From Trichobilharzia szidati (lineage: Eukaryota; Platyhelminthes; Trematoda; Strigeidida; Schistosomatidae): a stretch of DNA of 64,000 bases. Below are positions 1 to 11,587 of the stretch, in pieces (within the stretch, counting starts at the first letter, position 1; each line of letters opens with the position of its first letter). A model generated the notes under the pieces. The model was not told where the DNA came from. It searched no databases and worked only from the letters and a program-made list of their open reading frames with translations. The position numbers and the translations under genes were made by a program. The stretch is from the NCBI GenBank assembly GCA_944472155.2, contig OX235277.1:30266804-30330803 (forward strand). Reading direction: 5' to 3'.

Positions 1-222
1 CCCAATTTTTAGTATTTTAATCATCTATTTCTGTTTTTAGATCGTTACATGAACTTGCGCACAGTATTAGTTTGCTGTAATGCACAACATTTCTCAACAG
101 AAGTGAAGAAAAATACAGTTGAGATTTGGATATTGCTTCAGATGGAATAACACAGCGTCATACGATGCACTACGGAGTACCTAAATTATCATGGTTTCTG
201 TCCACTACAGTATAAGAAGACG

Positions 223-813
223 TTGGTTAAATGTTTGTTTAAGCGCATTTACCGTATATGCACTACCGATACAATTGAAGAAGAAAGACAACACCTCACT
301 GAAATATTGTTAGACAACAATTACCCACTGAGATTTATTAGACGTTACGGAAGTGTCAACCATAGAGCTTTACCAATCCAATCAGCTCCCAAAAGGGATG
401 TTTACATATCCTTACTGTTCAGAGGTGATCAACAAATTCTAGTCACTAGACAAAGACTAAAGGCCGCAATCAATAGAACCTATTATGCAGCTAAACTTAT
501 CTTCATAGAGAAAACGAGGACTATGCTGTTCTGTAAACCCTCACATCATCCGAACGATAGTGTCACATCCCACTGTGTTTGTCAATTTACATGTATGTGT
601 GGAGACACGTACATAGGGAGGACCCATCGGTCTCTGCAGGCTAGGGCTACAGAACACATTCCAAAGTGGCTGCAGCAACAAATGAAATCACCAGACACAA
701 TTGAACCCGGAAATAGATGTCCAACATCATCTATAGCCATGCAAATACGCATTGGTGACACAAGTTGGCAGTTTAGCCGCACATCGCGAATCGGTGGATT
801 TCAGAATTCATAG
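223..813 (+). pseudogene. Penelope-like element C-terminal fragment (GIY-YIG), 3' truncated
   Basis: This open frame encodes the part of a PLE polyprotein downstream of the reverse transcriptase: a linker, a Cys-rich stretch (CVCQFTCMCG) and the endonuclease motif TYIGRTHRSL. It equals the right-hand copy at 1643-2332 up to about residue 172 (NRCPTSS). The final 24 or so residues are unrelated sequence read through the junction at 739. The reverse transcriptase domain is absent, so this is a truncated, non-autonomous copy. The frame is open upstream of the first ATG, so the start is arbitrary. Confidence 0.8.
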
Positions 814-990
814 GCTTGCGGATTGGGTTTCAGTGGATGAATGGTTAACGAGATCATCCTGTAACTTAAAGGTCCCTAGTTAGGTCATAGCCGCGTACTG
901 CTGAACAGTTTCAAACACCAGTGAAACAGGTTTCCAATGGTTCTCTAACAGTTGTCAGTCAGGTCGTGATAAATCTTGATCTCAATCAAA
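800..990 (+). repeat. Decayed tRNA-derived SINE copy in the palindrome spacer
   Basis: Pieces of the SINE family that recurs through this window are visible here: a 'cagtggatgaatggttaacgag' type tRNA-like head, a degraded middle, and the tail 'ccaatggttctctaac' followed by 'tcaggtcgtgataaatc'. The middle, where better copies show a hammerhead-like core, is too decayed to score. Confidence 0.5.
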
Positions 991-999
991 CTCCGGGCA

Positions 1000-1642
1000 G
1001 AGACACTTGAAAGTTATTACATCTAGAAGGGCATTTGCTAATTCGTATTACAGAAAAGGGAACAAGAAGTATAAATACTACATAGTGAACAATAGATAGA
1101 ATCAAAGTCTATTTATACACACTATGACGGAAATTTGGAAAGGAGTAAGCGGGAATGTAAAGTAATATTAAGTAAAAGTAGAATTAATACATAAACATAT
1201 GATTCAGAGTAAATTGGAAGAATAATACTGAGTTCAGCTCAGTAACTGAATATGGGTATGCAAGATTCCCATGTTATGTAATTGAGAACACTTAAACCAT
1301 TAAACAGATCCTCTCTTTGCATAACCCAACCTTAAAGCTGTGCAGTTATTTAAAGGGGTGTGTTATGTAATCACTGTTGCATAATAGGTTCCTGCATAAT
1401 CTGAGCTCATGTTTTTATTTTTATTATTCAGTGGTTCTGATCACACACACACGAGTACTTGTCATACACAGTTTTTATATAATGCAAGGAGGCATGAATA
1501 ATCACAATACAGGTCAGATTGTATACAGGTCAAGGTCACAAATAATGGGTAGGGAGACACAAAAGGTGTGGGTAAGAAAGATAAAAGGAGAAAAAACAAG
1601 GCAAAGAAGGGGTTGAAAATCAATCCTTGGTTCTAAATTGAA
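1000..1642 (-). other. Probable PLE 3' untranslated region plus spacer
   Basis: No coding region is visible. The part next to 1643 lies immediately downstream of the PLE stop codon on the minus strand. It resembles in composition the A- and G-rich stretches that follow other PLE stops in this window (for example near 14000). A short (CA)n run lies at about 1442-1451. The exact 3' end of the element was not found. Confidence 0.4.
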
Positions 1643-2332
1643 TTACCAAGGCAGGTTTAAGGTGATAACAAATAATTTTTGGACACATAAGACAGGTTTA
1701 AGTCTTTTAATGGCTAAGGTTTCAAAGAATTTAAGTATGTGGCCCAACCTTGTTTTATATATCGGCTTAAAGGCACTGTTGAAATCAACCTTATGACCCG
1801 TCTCTATAATATGCTTGGCTACAGATGATGTTGGACATCTATTTCCGGGTTCAATTGTGTCTGGTGATTTCATTTGTTGCTGCAGCCACTTTGGAATGTG
1901 TTCTGTAGCCCTAGCCTGCAGAGACCGATGGGTCCTCCCTATGTACGTGTCTCCACACATACATGTAAATTGACAAACACAGTGGGATGTGACACTATCG
2001 TTCGGATGATGTGAGGGTTTACAGAACAGCATAGTCCTCGTTTTCTCTATGAAGATAAGTTTAGCTGCATAATAGGTTCTATTGATTGCGGCCTTTAGTC
2101 TTTGTCTAGTGACTAGAATTTGTTGATCACCTCTGAACAGTAAGGATATGTAAACATCCCTTTTGGGAGCTGATTGGATTGGTAAAGCTCTATGGTTGAC
2201 ACTTCCGTAACGTCTAATAAATCTCAGTGGGTAATTGTTGTCTAACAATATTTCAGTGAGGTGTTGTCTTTCTTCTTCAATTGTATCGGTAGTGCATATA
2301 CGGTAAATGCGCTTAAACAAACATTTAACCAA
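1643..2332 (-). pseudogene. Penelope-like element C-terminal fragment with complete GIY-YIG domain
   Basis: This 229-codon frame ends with the motif typical of this family: a block around AIKRLKPVLCVQK followed by a terminal LPW. Before it lie the Cys pairs CVCQFTCMCG and the endonuclease signature TYIGRTHRSL, with SVAKHIIETGH downstream. In PLEs the GIY-YIG nuclease nicks target DNA for priming, and the reverse transcriptase lies upstream in the same polyprotein. That RT part is missing, so the copy is 5' truncated although the remaining frame is undamaged. Its 5' portion forms the right arm of the palindrome 1-2554. An intact frame in a truncated copy suggests a fairly recent insertion. Confidence 0.85.
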
Positions 2333-2554
2333 CGTCTTCTTATACTGTAGTGGACAGAAACCATGATAATTTAGGTACTCCGTAGTGCATCGTATGACGC
2401 TGTGTTATTCCATCTGAAGCAATATCCAAATCTCAACTGTATTTTTCTTCACTTCTGTTGAGAAATGTTGTGCATTACAGCAAACTAATACTGTGCGCAA
2501 GTTCATGTAACGATCTAAAAACAGAAATAGATGATTAAAATACTAAAAATTGGG

Positions 2555-3285
2555 GAAAAGTTTCTGCATCATACCCGATGGAAATCTAGGTAGCCCAATG
2601 ATTTAAACAGGACGCCAGATTTTGGATACTGGAACATACTGAGACTAAAATTGTCAACGTAATAAAAACACGGCGCATGAAGATATTTTAACCACACTCA
2701 CAGTTACTAATCCAATATAGCCAACTTTTATTTCATATCACCAAACTAAAAGCTCACCACGTCTCCTCCATTTTTCCTTTTTACTTCTACCTGAATGATA
2801 TCAGGCAGTAAAAGTTGTCGTAGTCACTTGAACAGAATGAGTAGCACATTCTAGGCTATTGGAATCAGTGTTTGATGATAGCTACTCTGCATTACGTAGC
2901 AGTTTTGCAATATATATATATATAAATTAGTTATAGTGAGTGGTTGAGAAAGAAAGCAAATTGATAGTAATGACGAAACGATCACGTTATATATTGAATA
3001 ACTGTCACCAGCTCAAGGCGGTCTCTTTTTGTATACACAGGTTATATTGAGCCCACTCAATGGCAAATGATTCAACAAAACAGAACGATGCGACACTATA
3101 CTCCTCGGAAATCAATAAAGAAAACATGATGGCAGTGGAGAAGAGAGCTGCTGGAGTTCATTCTTGTAGCTAAACTCTTTCTTAATCACAACTTTTACTA
3201 CTTTTATTGTTATTATTAAAACATAAACTCGGCACATTTCAGGAACCAAGAGATGCGCCACACAAAATTTCATAGTTTGTGTGAG
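2555..3285. other. No gene seen; small (TA)n run
   Basis: No reading frame with recognisable content. A short alternating TA run lies at about 2911-2924. Nothing else could be assigned. Confidence 0.5.
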
Positions 3286-3289
3286 GGCT

Positions 3290-3700
3290 GGGACACTTCC
3301 TGGACGCCCAGGCCTAAGTAGGTGGTTGTCTTGAAGGGTCACCCCCTCTGAGAGTCTGACCTGAAATCTGATCCACAAAGCAGTAGAACAACGTCAGGAA
3401 CCAAGTTCTCATGGTTTCGGGTGACTAAAATAGGTTCATACGCCATTTATCTTTTCGGATCTCAGAGCCCGAGCACACTATATGTTTGGAATAAGAGTTT
3501 TTCAGCTGTAATAGCTAGGTCAACTTGCATGCCCATCAGCACAGTTGTAAGCGCCAGACGTTCAAAATCACTGTGTTACTTTTGTCTGGAACACCCTCCC
3601 CTCGTGAAGGCACTTAACAGGACTTACCTTGAAGAGGCTATAGACGCTCGGCCACATGAGATGATTTCAGGGGGAAGACCTAAGCCTACCAACCCTGGGG
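3290..3700 (-). repeat. Decayed SR2-like 5' untranslated region
   Basis: The stretch lines up with the 5' leader of the SR2-like element at 32310-32656. Shared landmarks in the same order are a 'gacgcccaggcc' block, 'gtaggtggtt', a C-rich run, 'atctgatccacaaagcag', 'caacgtcagg', 'ttctcatggttt' and 'ggttcatacgccattt'. Its orientation matches the minus-strand element. Only the leader remains; no RT sequence follows. Confidence 0.6.
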
Positions 3701-4110
3701 TGAGAGAGGACAGGTAACCATCAAAATTTACTACCAGCCACTTTTACAATCCATATTTACATGCCAGAGTAAGTACATTAGAAGCAAAATGGTGGATATT
3801 CACTTGATTCTCTGAAAATATTCCCAAAAGATTGAGATTCGAAGGTACCTAGCGCAGAGCCAGTTGTAGTCCCTCGAAAACTCATAGATTTGGCACACAT
3901 AGTGAATTTGGGACTACCTGTATACCAACAGCAAAGAAGTTTAGCATCACTTCGTTCTCTTTTGTTGAATCGATTGCTATTAACTGAGTTCAATATAGTC
4001 TGTGTATACAAACAATCAAATAGTGTTTAAGTACTACTTACCCCAGTGAAAATTATTCAACAAGTAATATGATCGTTTATTCTGTGCTCTCTATTCGCTT
4101 ACTGGTCTGG
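3701..4110. other. No gene seen, flank of the inverted segment
   Basis: Short open frames here show no recognisable domain. The stretch is not present at the corresponding flank of the other arm (45042 onward), so it belongs to the receiving or rearranged locus. Confidence 0.4.
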
Positions 4111-4500
4111 AAGATCCTGAAAGACAAGACCTCATATCTAAAAATTCTATTTGCAAATATCAGTTCACATGTTACTGTGCAGGTAGGTGTATATTGGTCG
4201 TTCGACGCGTGTCCTGTCTAAAATGGTTCAGGAAGACTATCCTACATGGTTGCGGAAAATGGAAGTGGCTGTATGAGGAGTGTGACAGTTAAAATCCATG
4301 TGAACCTGGTCATTCCATCCCACCTAAACCCCTCCTTCAGATTACGCCACAAAGTGAAGAACAACCTGTCAAAGAGAGCATGATTTCGCCTCCTCAGTAT
4401 TGCTAAAGCTCTAGCCGTTCAAATAATAAAGCCGGGGCTATACGTAATAAAGAAAACTATTCAGCTGCTTCTGCTGTGATGGTTACAACCGTGTTATTGT
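4111..4500 (+). pseudogene. Decayed PLE GIY-YIG fragment, cut by the duplication edge
   Basis: Across frame breaks the plus strand reads a VYIGRSTRVL-like motif after a Cys-containing stretch, then a tail resembling the PLE end block (IAKALAVQIIKPGLYVIKK). It has stops and frameshifts. The same remnant in arm B (44652-45330, minus) extends about 290 bp further upstream in coding sense, whereas here it ends at 4111. Confidence 0.65.
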
Positions 4501-5016
4501 CTGCCAACTTCATTTTGGTCTGTTTGTGTTTAAACTATGTGTAAGTCTTGTATTTCTTTATAACTCTTATGTAACTTTATACTTCCCTTAGTTTCTGTAT
4601 GCATCTGATTCACTAGATTTTTCATCTTATTGTGTAACTCCAACACCCTTATTCAACTCCTTTTATATATTGACTTATATAAACAAAACTGACCCTGACA
4701 ACTGATCACTTTTGTTACTACCTTCTTCCTATGAAAAGAGACTGATTGTATGTAGACGCGATTGTACAACTAAAGACACTGAAATTGCCGAAAGAAGCCC
4801 CTTCAACACTGAACTATTTGTCTTTTTTTGCTTAATGTCTGGATGGGGCTCATCCATTACACAGGCATTCTAAAATAAAACAGATTGGCGATTGTATACA
4901 CAGATTACTGATCTACGCTGATTTATGTTCTTCCTTTTCTAACCTTCTATTACTGAAATGAAAGATGCTAGATGTTTATGTGAAAAAGGAACAAAAAGGA
5001 ATTTCAAAGAACTTAC
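4501..5016. other. Intron-equivalent sequence of the duplicated CPEB segment
   Basis: No coding signal of its own. It is the mirror of 44136-44651 in the parental locus, downstream of the second RRM1 exon. Confidence 0.5.
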
Positions 5017-5227
5017 TCGTTATAAAGACTATCAAAATTATTTCTTGGGGATTCATAAACCGAACCTTGTGTATCCCAAGGAATTATTTGAAGGGAATCT
5101 AATCTTGCATTTTTCAAACCGGGAGAAACTCTTGAAAGGTCAATGTAGTAGCCTTTAGTACGTTGATAACAAGCTGACAGTAATTGAGTTACGCTTCTTG
5201 GATCATTAAATACGGCATAACAATGGC
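5017..5227 (-). pseudogene. CPEB-like exon, second half of RRM1 (duplicate)
   Basis: This is the exact mirror of the plus-strand exon 43925-44135. It encodes HCYAVFNDPRS (RNP1 position of RRM1) through LDSLQIIPWD, the conserved end of the CPEB first RNA-recognition motif. Splice signals are kept: 'ttttgtattag' before and 'gtaagt' after, reading on the minus strand. No coding change from the parental exon was seen. No RRM2 exon follows before the duplication ends at 4111, so a transcript could not yield a complete CPEB unless it borrowed exons. I call it part of a truncated duplicate gene. Confidence 0.8.
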
Positions 5228-5299
5228 CTAATACAAAACATGTGAAACAACAATGAGTTATTAAGCGTTGGTCTGCAGGAATCTGATTGCCTACACTTT

Positions 5300-5640
5300 T
5301 GATCACCGGCTTACATCAAGCAGAGGTCCACTGGAAAACCAGGAAGTTATCTGGAATCCAAATGACAGGCTCTGACCGGTAGGACCCACCAAGTATGGTA
5401 GGTTATTGGCCGAAAGCCCCGCTATATATCGTGAATCAACGGAATTTTGAATTCATCTGTCACTGGGTCAGGTCCCAGTGGATGAATGTCCTGCAAGCTC
5501 GCTTTGTGACCGGAAGATCGTGGTTTCGAATGCTGGTGGGAGAGTACTGATGAAAGTTCCCCAGCTAGGAAGAAACAGCCGTTCTGTACTCTCTGGTTTT
5601 TCAGTAGTTTTCATGTTTAAACACATTAAATGTGAAATGG
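5300..5640. repeat. SINE pair: partial minus copy, then plus copy with hammerhead-like core
   Basis: From about 5300 the minus-oriented tail of the SINE is visible ('tttgatcaccggcttacatc', 'ccactggaaaaccagg'). From about 5455 a plus copy runs through a tRNA-like head, a B-box-like 'ggtttcgaatgc', then 'actgatgaaagttcccc', 'taggaagaaacagc' and 'actctctggtttttc'. The GATGAa and GAAAC blocks sit where the hammerhead core lies in Smα repeats. The mirror copy is at about 43512-43852. Confidence 0.65.
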
Positions 5641-6991
5641 TTTTGTAGTGAATTTCTGAGTTAGCCTTAGGCTGGTAGAATGTTAACATAATAATAGGTA
5701 AAGAATGAAAGATGAAATAAAATGACAGCTGGATATCATCTGTGGTGATCCCAGTGAATTGGCAGTTTGGTCGATAATTAGTGGGTAGCCACTGTCTCGA
5801 ATTCTGCAGGAACTTTGACATTTGGGATATATAAGTTGAATTTGTGACTGCACGAATGAGAAATGTCAGTTTACACTCTCTTTACAAGTCAGATTCACCA
5901 TCGTGAGTTGTGTTAACCCGTAATAACAGGCATAGGATTTTCCCGTGATTTATGTGTCACGAATATATGTGATTGTTTAATACTCCATCCAATCAAACAA
6001 AATCCCTACAAAACCAATACTTGAAGATTAATAGTAGACATTCGTCCATTTATTGGCTACACCTTAGGATATAAGTTGAATATAAACGTTTAGGTCTTTG
6101 CATGCGTCATAAGACGTAGGTGTGTAACTTCTATATACGAAAATATGTAATTAACTTACACATAAAATCAAATCCATCATTTGTAAATTACACTAACCGA
6201 AGTGCGAAAGTACCACAGGTAACTTTGAAAAGCAAAAGCATTCACATCACAGTATGTGATTTACTTGATGCAATTAATGGTAATCAAGAAAGCCAGAATC
6301 AATGCATGATGCTATATATTACTAACTGGTTGATTAGTATGAGTAGTTGAATACCAATCGTATTGAGCAGTTGTCTTTGCCAGCTATGTTGAAGTGATCT
6401 AGAAACTCTTCTGGATGCCAGCTTATCAGCGGTGTACGTGGCTTTGTTTCAGCTAAGACAGCCAAATCAGTTCAAACACCTGAATTCTGAACAGCTTCGT
6501 GGGCAGGCTGGTGATACTACTACTATTTGACATGAGTGGTTTCCAATTATTCATATTGGTCAGTAATCTGTACCTTAGTGAAATTTTTTCTGCCTTCTTA
6601 ATTGCCGTTTATGGTATCAAGCACATCGCATATTTTGGTGATCTCATTTATTTCAGTTTCCAGAAGAAAGTGTGGTGATCTTCGTCCTTAAATTGTGTTA
6701 TTTGCCAAATAGTGGATCTGATTGTGTGCATTATTATTTCGCCCATGTGACTGGCCAAAATTCGGATGGTTTGAAGTGCTTCATCTCTGTGATCAGAGTC
6801 AAACCGAGTAGGCTACTGACGAAAGTGGTTCTAAACGAGGGAAACGGCCGTTAACCAGTCTTACGATCACTTCTATATAGCTAATCAGTATTATGCGAAA
6901 ATGAAATATACCTTTTCAAATTTCGCTACTAGCTAATATCACACACATATATGTAAAGTCGTATATAAATAGCTAAAATTGCATTAATTAC
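5641..6991. other. Intron of the duplicated CPEB segment
   Basis: This lies between the two RRM1 exons on the minus strand and mirrors 42161-43511. An open frame at 6120-6350 on the plus strand (antisense to the gene) matches nothing I know, and I do not call it a gene. Confidence 0.5.
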
Positions 6992-7450
6992 CTCGTTTCC
7001 AACAGTTTTTCATAGATGTTTCATGATACTTTTGACTATATGGTATTACAAATGTTCTTTTTGGCCAGATTATATTAACTTGACCGAATATAAACAATGC
7101 TTTGTAAAGCTGATCTCTTGTCATTGTTGTTACGTTATTCTCTAACATTGGAATACCACCTATGAATACTTTACGTGATAATCTGTTCACTGGTAAAGGC
7201 GTGAAACAGTGCATATTTGCAGGGTGACAAGAGGATAATGATGATGACGATTGGCAAGGGAATTGATGTAATTCAAGATATTTTGACATATTCAACTGAT
7301 ATATTATTGGTTGATTTACAGAAGAGGCCGTAGATGATTCTCTGTTGTGCTGACAGTTTGATATTGCAATATTTGATGCAGTTCGATTGATGACCTGGGT
7401 ACATGAATTGGTTGAGTTCAACTTTTCTACACTCTTAGGTGGTTGACAAG
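6992..7450 (-). pseudogene. CPEB-like exon, linker and first half of RRM1 (duplicate)
   Basis: This is the mirror of 41702-42160. It encodes a Ser/Asn/Gln-rich linker, then SRKVFIGGIP (RNP2 of RRM1) and FGQVNIIWP. It ends with a donor at 'cgag|gtaatt', in the phase that matches the next exon at 5227-5017. Sequence identity with the parental exon appears complete. The duplicate keeps the upstream linker exon (8314-8555) but not the possible first exon at 37757-38096, nor anything after RRM1. Confidence 0.8.
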
Positions 7451-7539
7451 CTTGACAAAAACAGAGGATAGGGGGGAAAAGATTCAGTAGAGAAACACAT
7501 GGTGCGTTAAAAAAGAGTAATGTAGATGGTATATTGATC

Positions 7540-8040
7540 ACACAGTTAGACAGTATTACTTACCAGACGACAAAGCTTTAAACACAATTTATCGTCGACA
7601 GTCATATCACTTATAATTGCACAACTTCGAAACTTGAGTTTTATGATTTTCTTCATTCCTTCCCACTCATCTCAGGGAAGTAGAATTTTCCAGATGTCCT
7701 GTTGGACAGGTATTGAATCATTTCTGTTGCACGTATTGTCAGTTGATTCGACAAGCAAAGTTTCTGCTATCAATCTGTTCTCCCCTCCACCGTGTTATAT
7801 TAGATTTTAAGCTCGCTATCTTTTCTTATCCTATTGTACGGCTGTGTATGTGCCTATAACTGCATGTAGTGCTATTGCTGGGCTATTTTCTAGGTTTCTT
7901 ACATCATTATTGTCAACTAGTTAGGATTCTGTTAGTCTTATATGCTCCGCTAACCTAATTGGACTGGTCCACTCCTCTCATGTGTGTATTTGACTTCACA
8001 ACCATTGCAGGGTATTAGTAAACAAATTATTTCGTTTAAT
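7540..8040 (-). repeat. Dispersed repeat copy next to the RRM1 exon
   Basis: The stretch with 'cagtattacttaccagacgac', 'acaatttatcgtcgacagtc' and 'gcacaacttcgaaacttgag' recurs, diverged, at 48600-49040 (opposite strand) and 55125-55260, and is mirrored at 41112-41612. The family was not identified. Confidence 0.55.
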
Positions 8041-8313
8041 GGGCTCCAAAGCATTTTTTAACCAACACTGCTTGTTTCTATGTAATTTTTTGGGTTTCAA
8101 TACCACTTTTATTCATACATTATCGAGAATTCTACCTAAGATTTCAGTAATTCATTTTGTGTATGGCAGTACTACTGCTGATTTAAATTCCCTAATTGTT
8201 ATGCATATTATTCTTATTATTGATTCTATTTTTGCAATTTTCCGCATACTCCCTGATTAATTTCTCAGAGTAATTGCGGAGTATCAAGGCTTTTCTTATG
8301 TCTTACTCCCTAC
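8041..8313. other. Intron of the duplicated segment, low-content open frame
   Basis: A 73-codon open frame (8039-8260, plus) is hydrophobic and present in both arms. It is antisense to the CPEB gene, has no recognisable domain, and is not called. Confidence 0.4.
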
Positions 8314-8555
8314 CTTAGATTTGTCTTGATACTATTGAGCTGTTTTGCCACATTACTTAAACCTTTCATCAATCCCATTTTTACTGACATAGGATGAGAT
8401 GGACTGAAATCCAAATATGGGTTCAGCTGTGTAGGTTTTCTGTGAATACTAGCGTTTAAATTCCCATCTTCTTTCCTTTCCATGCTACAGTTTAAATTCG
8501 GAAGATCCCCTTTCTGACTAAATAGTTCATAACTGAAGGGAGTTGTCTCTACTTT
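8314..8555 (-). pseudogene. Duplicate of the candidate CPEB linker exon
   Basis: Mirror of the open stretch at 40597-40838, which reads KGDLPNLNCS and LNPYLDFSPS and ends at a 'ctaag|gtaggg' donor. See that entry for the reasoning. Here it lies in the truncated duplicate. Confidence 0.5.
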
Positions 8556-9479
8556 TTAGTTGATACGTTGAAAGAATCAATTTATATCCTGTGTTTTTAA
8601 TACTCTGAATGTATTATCTACATACCCTCACCTTACTTTGGAGTGGGGTTGAATATTTCAGATGCTAAGTTTCCCCACTGTGGGGGATACTGACGACCCC
8701 GTAGTAATTCATTCAGTTTCCTTGGAAATTTTTCCTTGTGATTTAAATACCGTATAACTCCTACATAGCTGCATTGCTAACATGGTGTCTTCAAGTGGTA
8801 CATTGATTTCAAATCCAAGTTCTAGATCAGAAATAAGTTCTTTCCTGACCACTTCTATTGCCATATTAATCACCTGTACAGTTGGAAATAGTATTGTCTA
8901 GCTGCAGAACACTTTGTTAAGTGGGTGGGAAATAGTTCACAACCGTCATCCAGTGGTTACAAATCGAGTGAACCTACCTAGACTAATGACTCACAACTCT
9001 ATATCATTTAATGATGATTCACCTTAACTCTACATTTACTATCTCATAAGATTAAGGAACAAATAAAAGCAAATATCCAGAATGAGAGTTCAAAAGATGA
9101 ATGCACTGTGCATATAGAATAAATATATTATGAATGTTCTAGTTCAGAGTGTTTAGCGCATTGCAGTTATGACAAATAAGTATATACATCTTGTAAACAT
9201 TTTGATAAATTTAAGTAAGATTCTTTGCATAAGAGTAGGCTGATGTAGTTCAGTGCTCTCATATATGACTTGGTACAGTCTTAGATGACTAGAATCCAGT
9301 CTTCATCTCTAAATACTTCCATGTAGTCTGGCATTAATGGTCTCCCTCATTCAGGTTAGTCCCATACACTGCCTCCACGCGGCAGAGATGTTCCTCGCAA
9401 AAGTGAAAGTGTGAATGCAAATATCTGGAGATTACAACAGGATTAGTGGAAATGCCAGCTGAACATCCCTGATTTAAAA

Positions 9480-9660
9480 CCTACAGTGCAGGTAGAATTC
9501 GGAATCCGAATGGACTGACTGTTTTATGAACCTATATCGGTCGCCAGTATTTCCTGACTCTGCTCCATTTCCCGGTGGATCAGACTTCATGTTAGGGTCC
9601 AAGCAGGTGGACAGCTCCTTAAGATAACCATAAGCTCTTCTCTAGGCGTCCTGCCAGTAT
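9480..9660 (+). repeat. Decayed SR2-like 5' leader fragment (arm A copy)
   Basis: Mirror of 39492-39672. Landmarks shared with the leader at 32310-32500 are the 'gggatactggcaggacgcc' type start, a 'gaagtctgatcca' block, 'gcagagtcagg' and 'taagttcataaaa' (read on the arm B strand). No coding part is attached. Confidence 0.5.
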
Positions 9661-9935
9661 CCCATCCTTTGCACAAATTATTGGACTTTATGTGAGGCAT
9701 TTCTTGGTACTCATGGTGTACCAAGTACCTGCTTCAATAAATGATAACAGTCACTAGCCAAGTAGATGAGTCTTTTCCATTTGAAACGATGGATGGAGAC
9801 TTTGAGTTTTTGTAACTTTTTGTAATTCCTTCTAGTCCTACCTGATGAGATGCAACGGAGGAGGTGATGTGTGTAAATGAGATACTCAAAGACAAATAAA
9901 ATTATATTTGCCAATTTTTTGCAGTACTCCAAGTA

Positions 9936-10270
9936 TCTGCCCAGAAGAGTATTAACGAGTTGATTTAGCGACACTCCACCCACCCTACCAACAGCTCTTA
10001 GTGCTTTTCTCAATGTGAAAAAAACAACCTTTGCTAAGTTGTCCAGAAAAGGTTAAGGTTCAGAGATAAAAATGACTACGTGGAATACGAGAGTTATTAA
10101 ACTGTAAAAGTAGAGACTGACTGAGTGATACCACATTGTCTTAACTTTCGTATGTATAAGATTAGGTGAAATATCTTTCTAAAAATTAACATGATGTGAT
10201 AAGACTAAGAAGGATCAGAGGAAGGACCCGATTCAAGGAAGCTATTTAAAATTCATCTTGGTTTCAACTT
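9936..10270. repeat. 335-bp direct repeat, copy 1
   Basis: This matches 17643-17977 in the same orientation, with two differences noticed (one in 'actttcgtatg', one in 'ggacccgatt') and no indel. It lies 126 bp outside the right edge of arm A. There are no TG...CA ends and no target duplications, so I do not call it an LTR. On the minus strand, part of it (9945-10013) is an open run rich in Gly, Val and Leu; its meaning is unclear. Confidence 0.9.
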
Positions 10271-11587
10271 AAGCACCTTTTATTATACAATGATCATAGG
10301 AATGAATTAGTTCATGTAAATCACGCTTATCTTTGAAAGTGAAATTAACACTATACCATCAGTGTATATCATCAGTTAAAGAATCAGATATACTGTCAGG
10401 GAATGTAAATCAAACAAGGTTGAGCCACATGAGAAGTGTGAATGTGTTGTGCCTGTACGTAGTTTTGGAACTGAAAGAAACTTGAAAGCAATCAGAAACC
10501 TCTAAATGATAAGTGTTACCTATGTTTAATAATCCCAATGTACTAGATCCAAATACATGAACTAGGACTGCCTGTAGCAAAGCCAGTTTTAACAGCCATT
10601 CAGTGTGTTGCAAAACGACTTAAAAAGCGGATAACATGGTGATCTGGTGAGTGTACGAACTATCGCAGTTAAACTTAAGACTTTAATTAGCAAGAATAAC
10701 GTTTCGGGTTGTGGTCTACAATCGGTGGTTACAACAAGCTGAAAAGCTGATTATTATTCGGAGTGAAAATATTAGCTGAATACAGATTGCTTATTTTATT
10801 TCAAATAATGAAACTCCTATATTTTGGATGTTTGTGATTTCTCCGTGGCTATAAATACGGATGACCATGGTCTTTAAGAAAACTTAATAAATTTTCCTAA
10901 AACCATTGGTTTTCTTTTTCTTGGCGAAACGTATGTTAGTACAATTAGAAGATTAGGTAACAAAGTAGGATTTTCTGTGATTGAATTGGGTTTCGGATTA
11001 ATATCGCGCTTCTAACTGTTATAACCCTATGGATATAGGTTTTCCCTCATGGTACATTATGATATCTAGAAGTCATAAACACACTGTCTTCGGTAAATTT
11101 ATTCTTACTTTTTAAGTGACTGCAAATAATGAGTCATTTGAGGTGATAGGATGAATACCTCTAAACGCTTTCGTGGAGATTAGGATATATTCATTTTTTT
11201 CGACTAGGAGGCGATCTTTTTACCAAGAAGGTTGTCAAGATGTCCGCTTTTACTTTGAAATATAAAGATAACGTTAAGTTGCTCTCTAAGGTAGTAGCTA
11301 TGGGAGATTGCCTTCAGTGGAAACCACTTTAAGGTAACTACGTAGCTTTAGGTAATACTTCATAGAAGTAAGCAGCGTAGTTTAATTGTGTCTAAATATA
11401 TTAAACGTTGTATAACTGGTCAAATCGTAGCTCTTGCATACCAGTTAGTCTTATAAATAATGAATGCACCGTACAAACGTTTACTTTGATTTGCATACCT
11501 AGCTCATAAGCATTATACCTGCATGTGGTGTACATCTAAGGCTGGTACGCTGTGTGATGAGTTCTGCGAAGTACGGTACTATCATGA
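10271..11587. other. No gene seen
   Basis: AT-rich sequence with only short, featureless open frames. No repeat family could be assigned. Confidence 0.4.

Larger units (their letters stand above)
1..2554. repeat. PLE palindrome: 739-bp inverted arms around a 1,076-bp spacer
   Basis: Bases 1-739 reappear in reverse complement at 1816-2554. Position 1 pairs with 2554, so the left arm may continue beyond the window. The match stops at 739/1816, inside the codons after the CPTSS motif of the Penelope GIY-YIG region. The right-hand copy then continues to its natural C-terminus and the left-hand copy does not. The two copies point tail to tail. Penelope-like elements are known for partial copies joined in inverted orientation, so I read this as one compound PLE insertion. 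Confidence 0.9.
4111..9809 (-). repeat. Arm A of a 5.7-kb inverted segmental duplication
   Basis: This segment is the reverse complement of 39343-45041. Coordinates of matching landmarks always add to 49152, so there is no net insertion or deletion over 5.7 kb. I found six single-base differences by eye (positions 4757, 4871, 5271, 5520, 6034, 8136). It carries CPEB exons on the minus strand but lacks the downstream RRM2 and zinc-binding exons. Its left end cuts through a Penelope fragment that is longer in the other arm, which suggests arm B is the parental locus and arm A the derived copy. A misassembled haplotype could give the same picture. Confidence 0.93.

Noticed and set aside
6120..6350. 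76-codon open frame, antisense within the CPEB RRM1 intron, present in both arms
   Set aside because: It matches no known domain, and its preservation in both arms is explained by the recent duplication alone.
9711..10013. 100-codon minus frame with a VGRVGGVSLNQLV stretch as a gene
   Set aside because: It spans the edge between arm A, a spacer and the direct repeat, has no usable splice donor at its end, and resembles no family I know.
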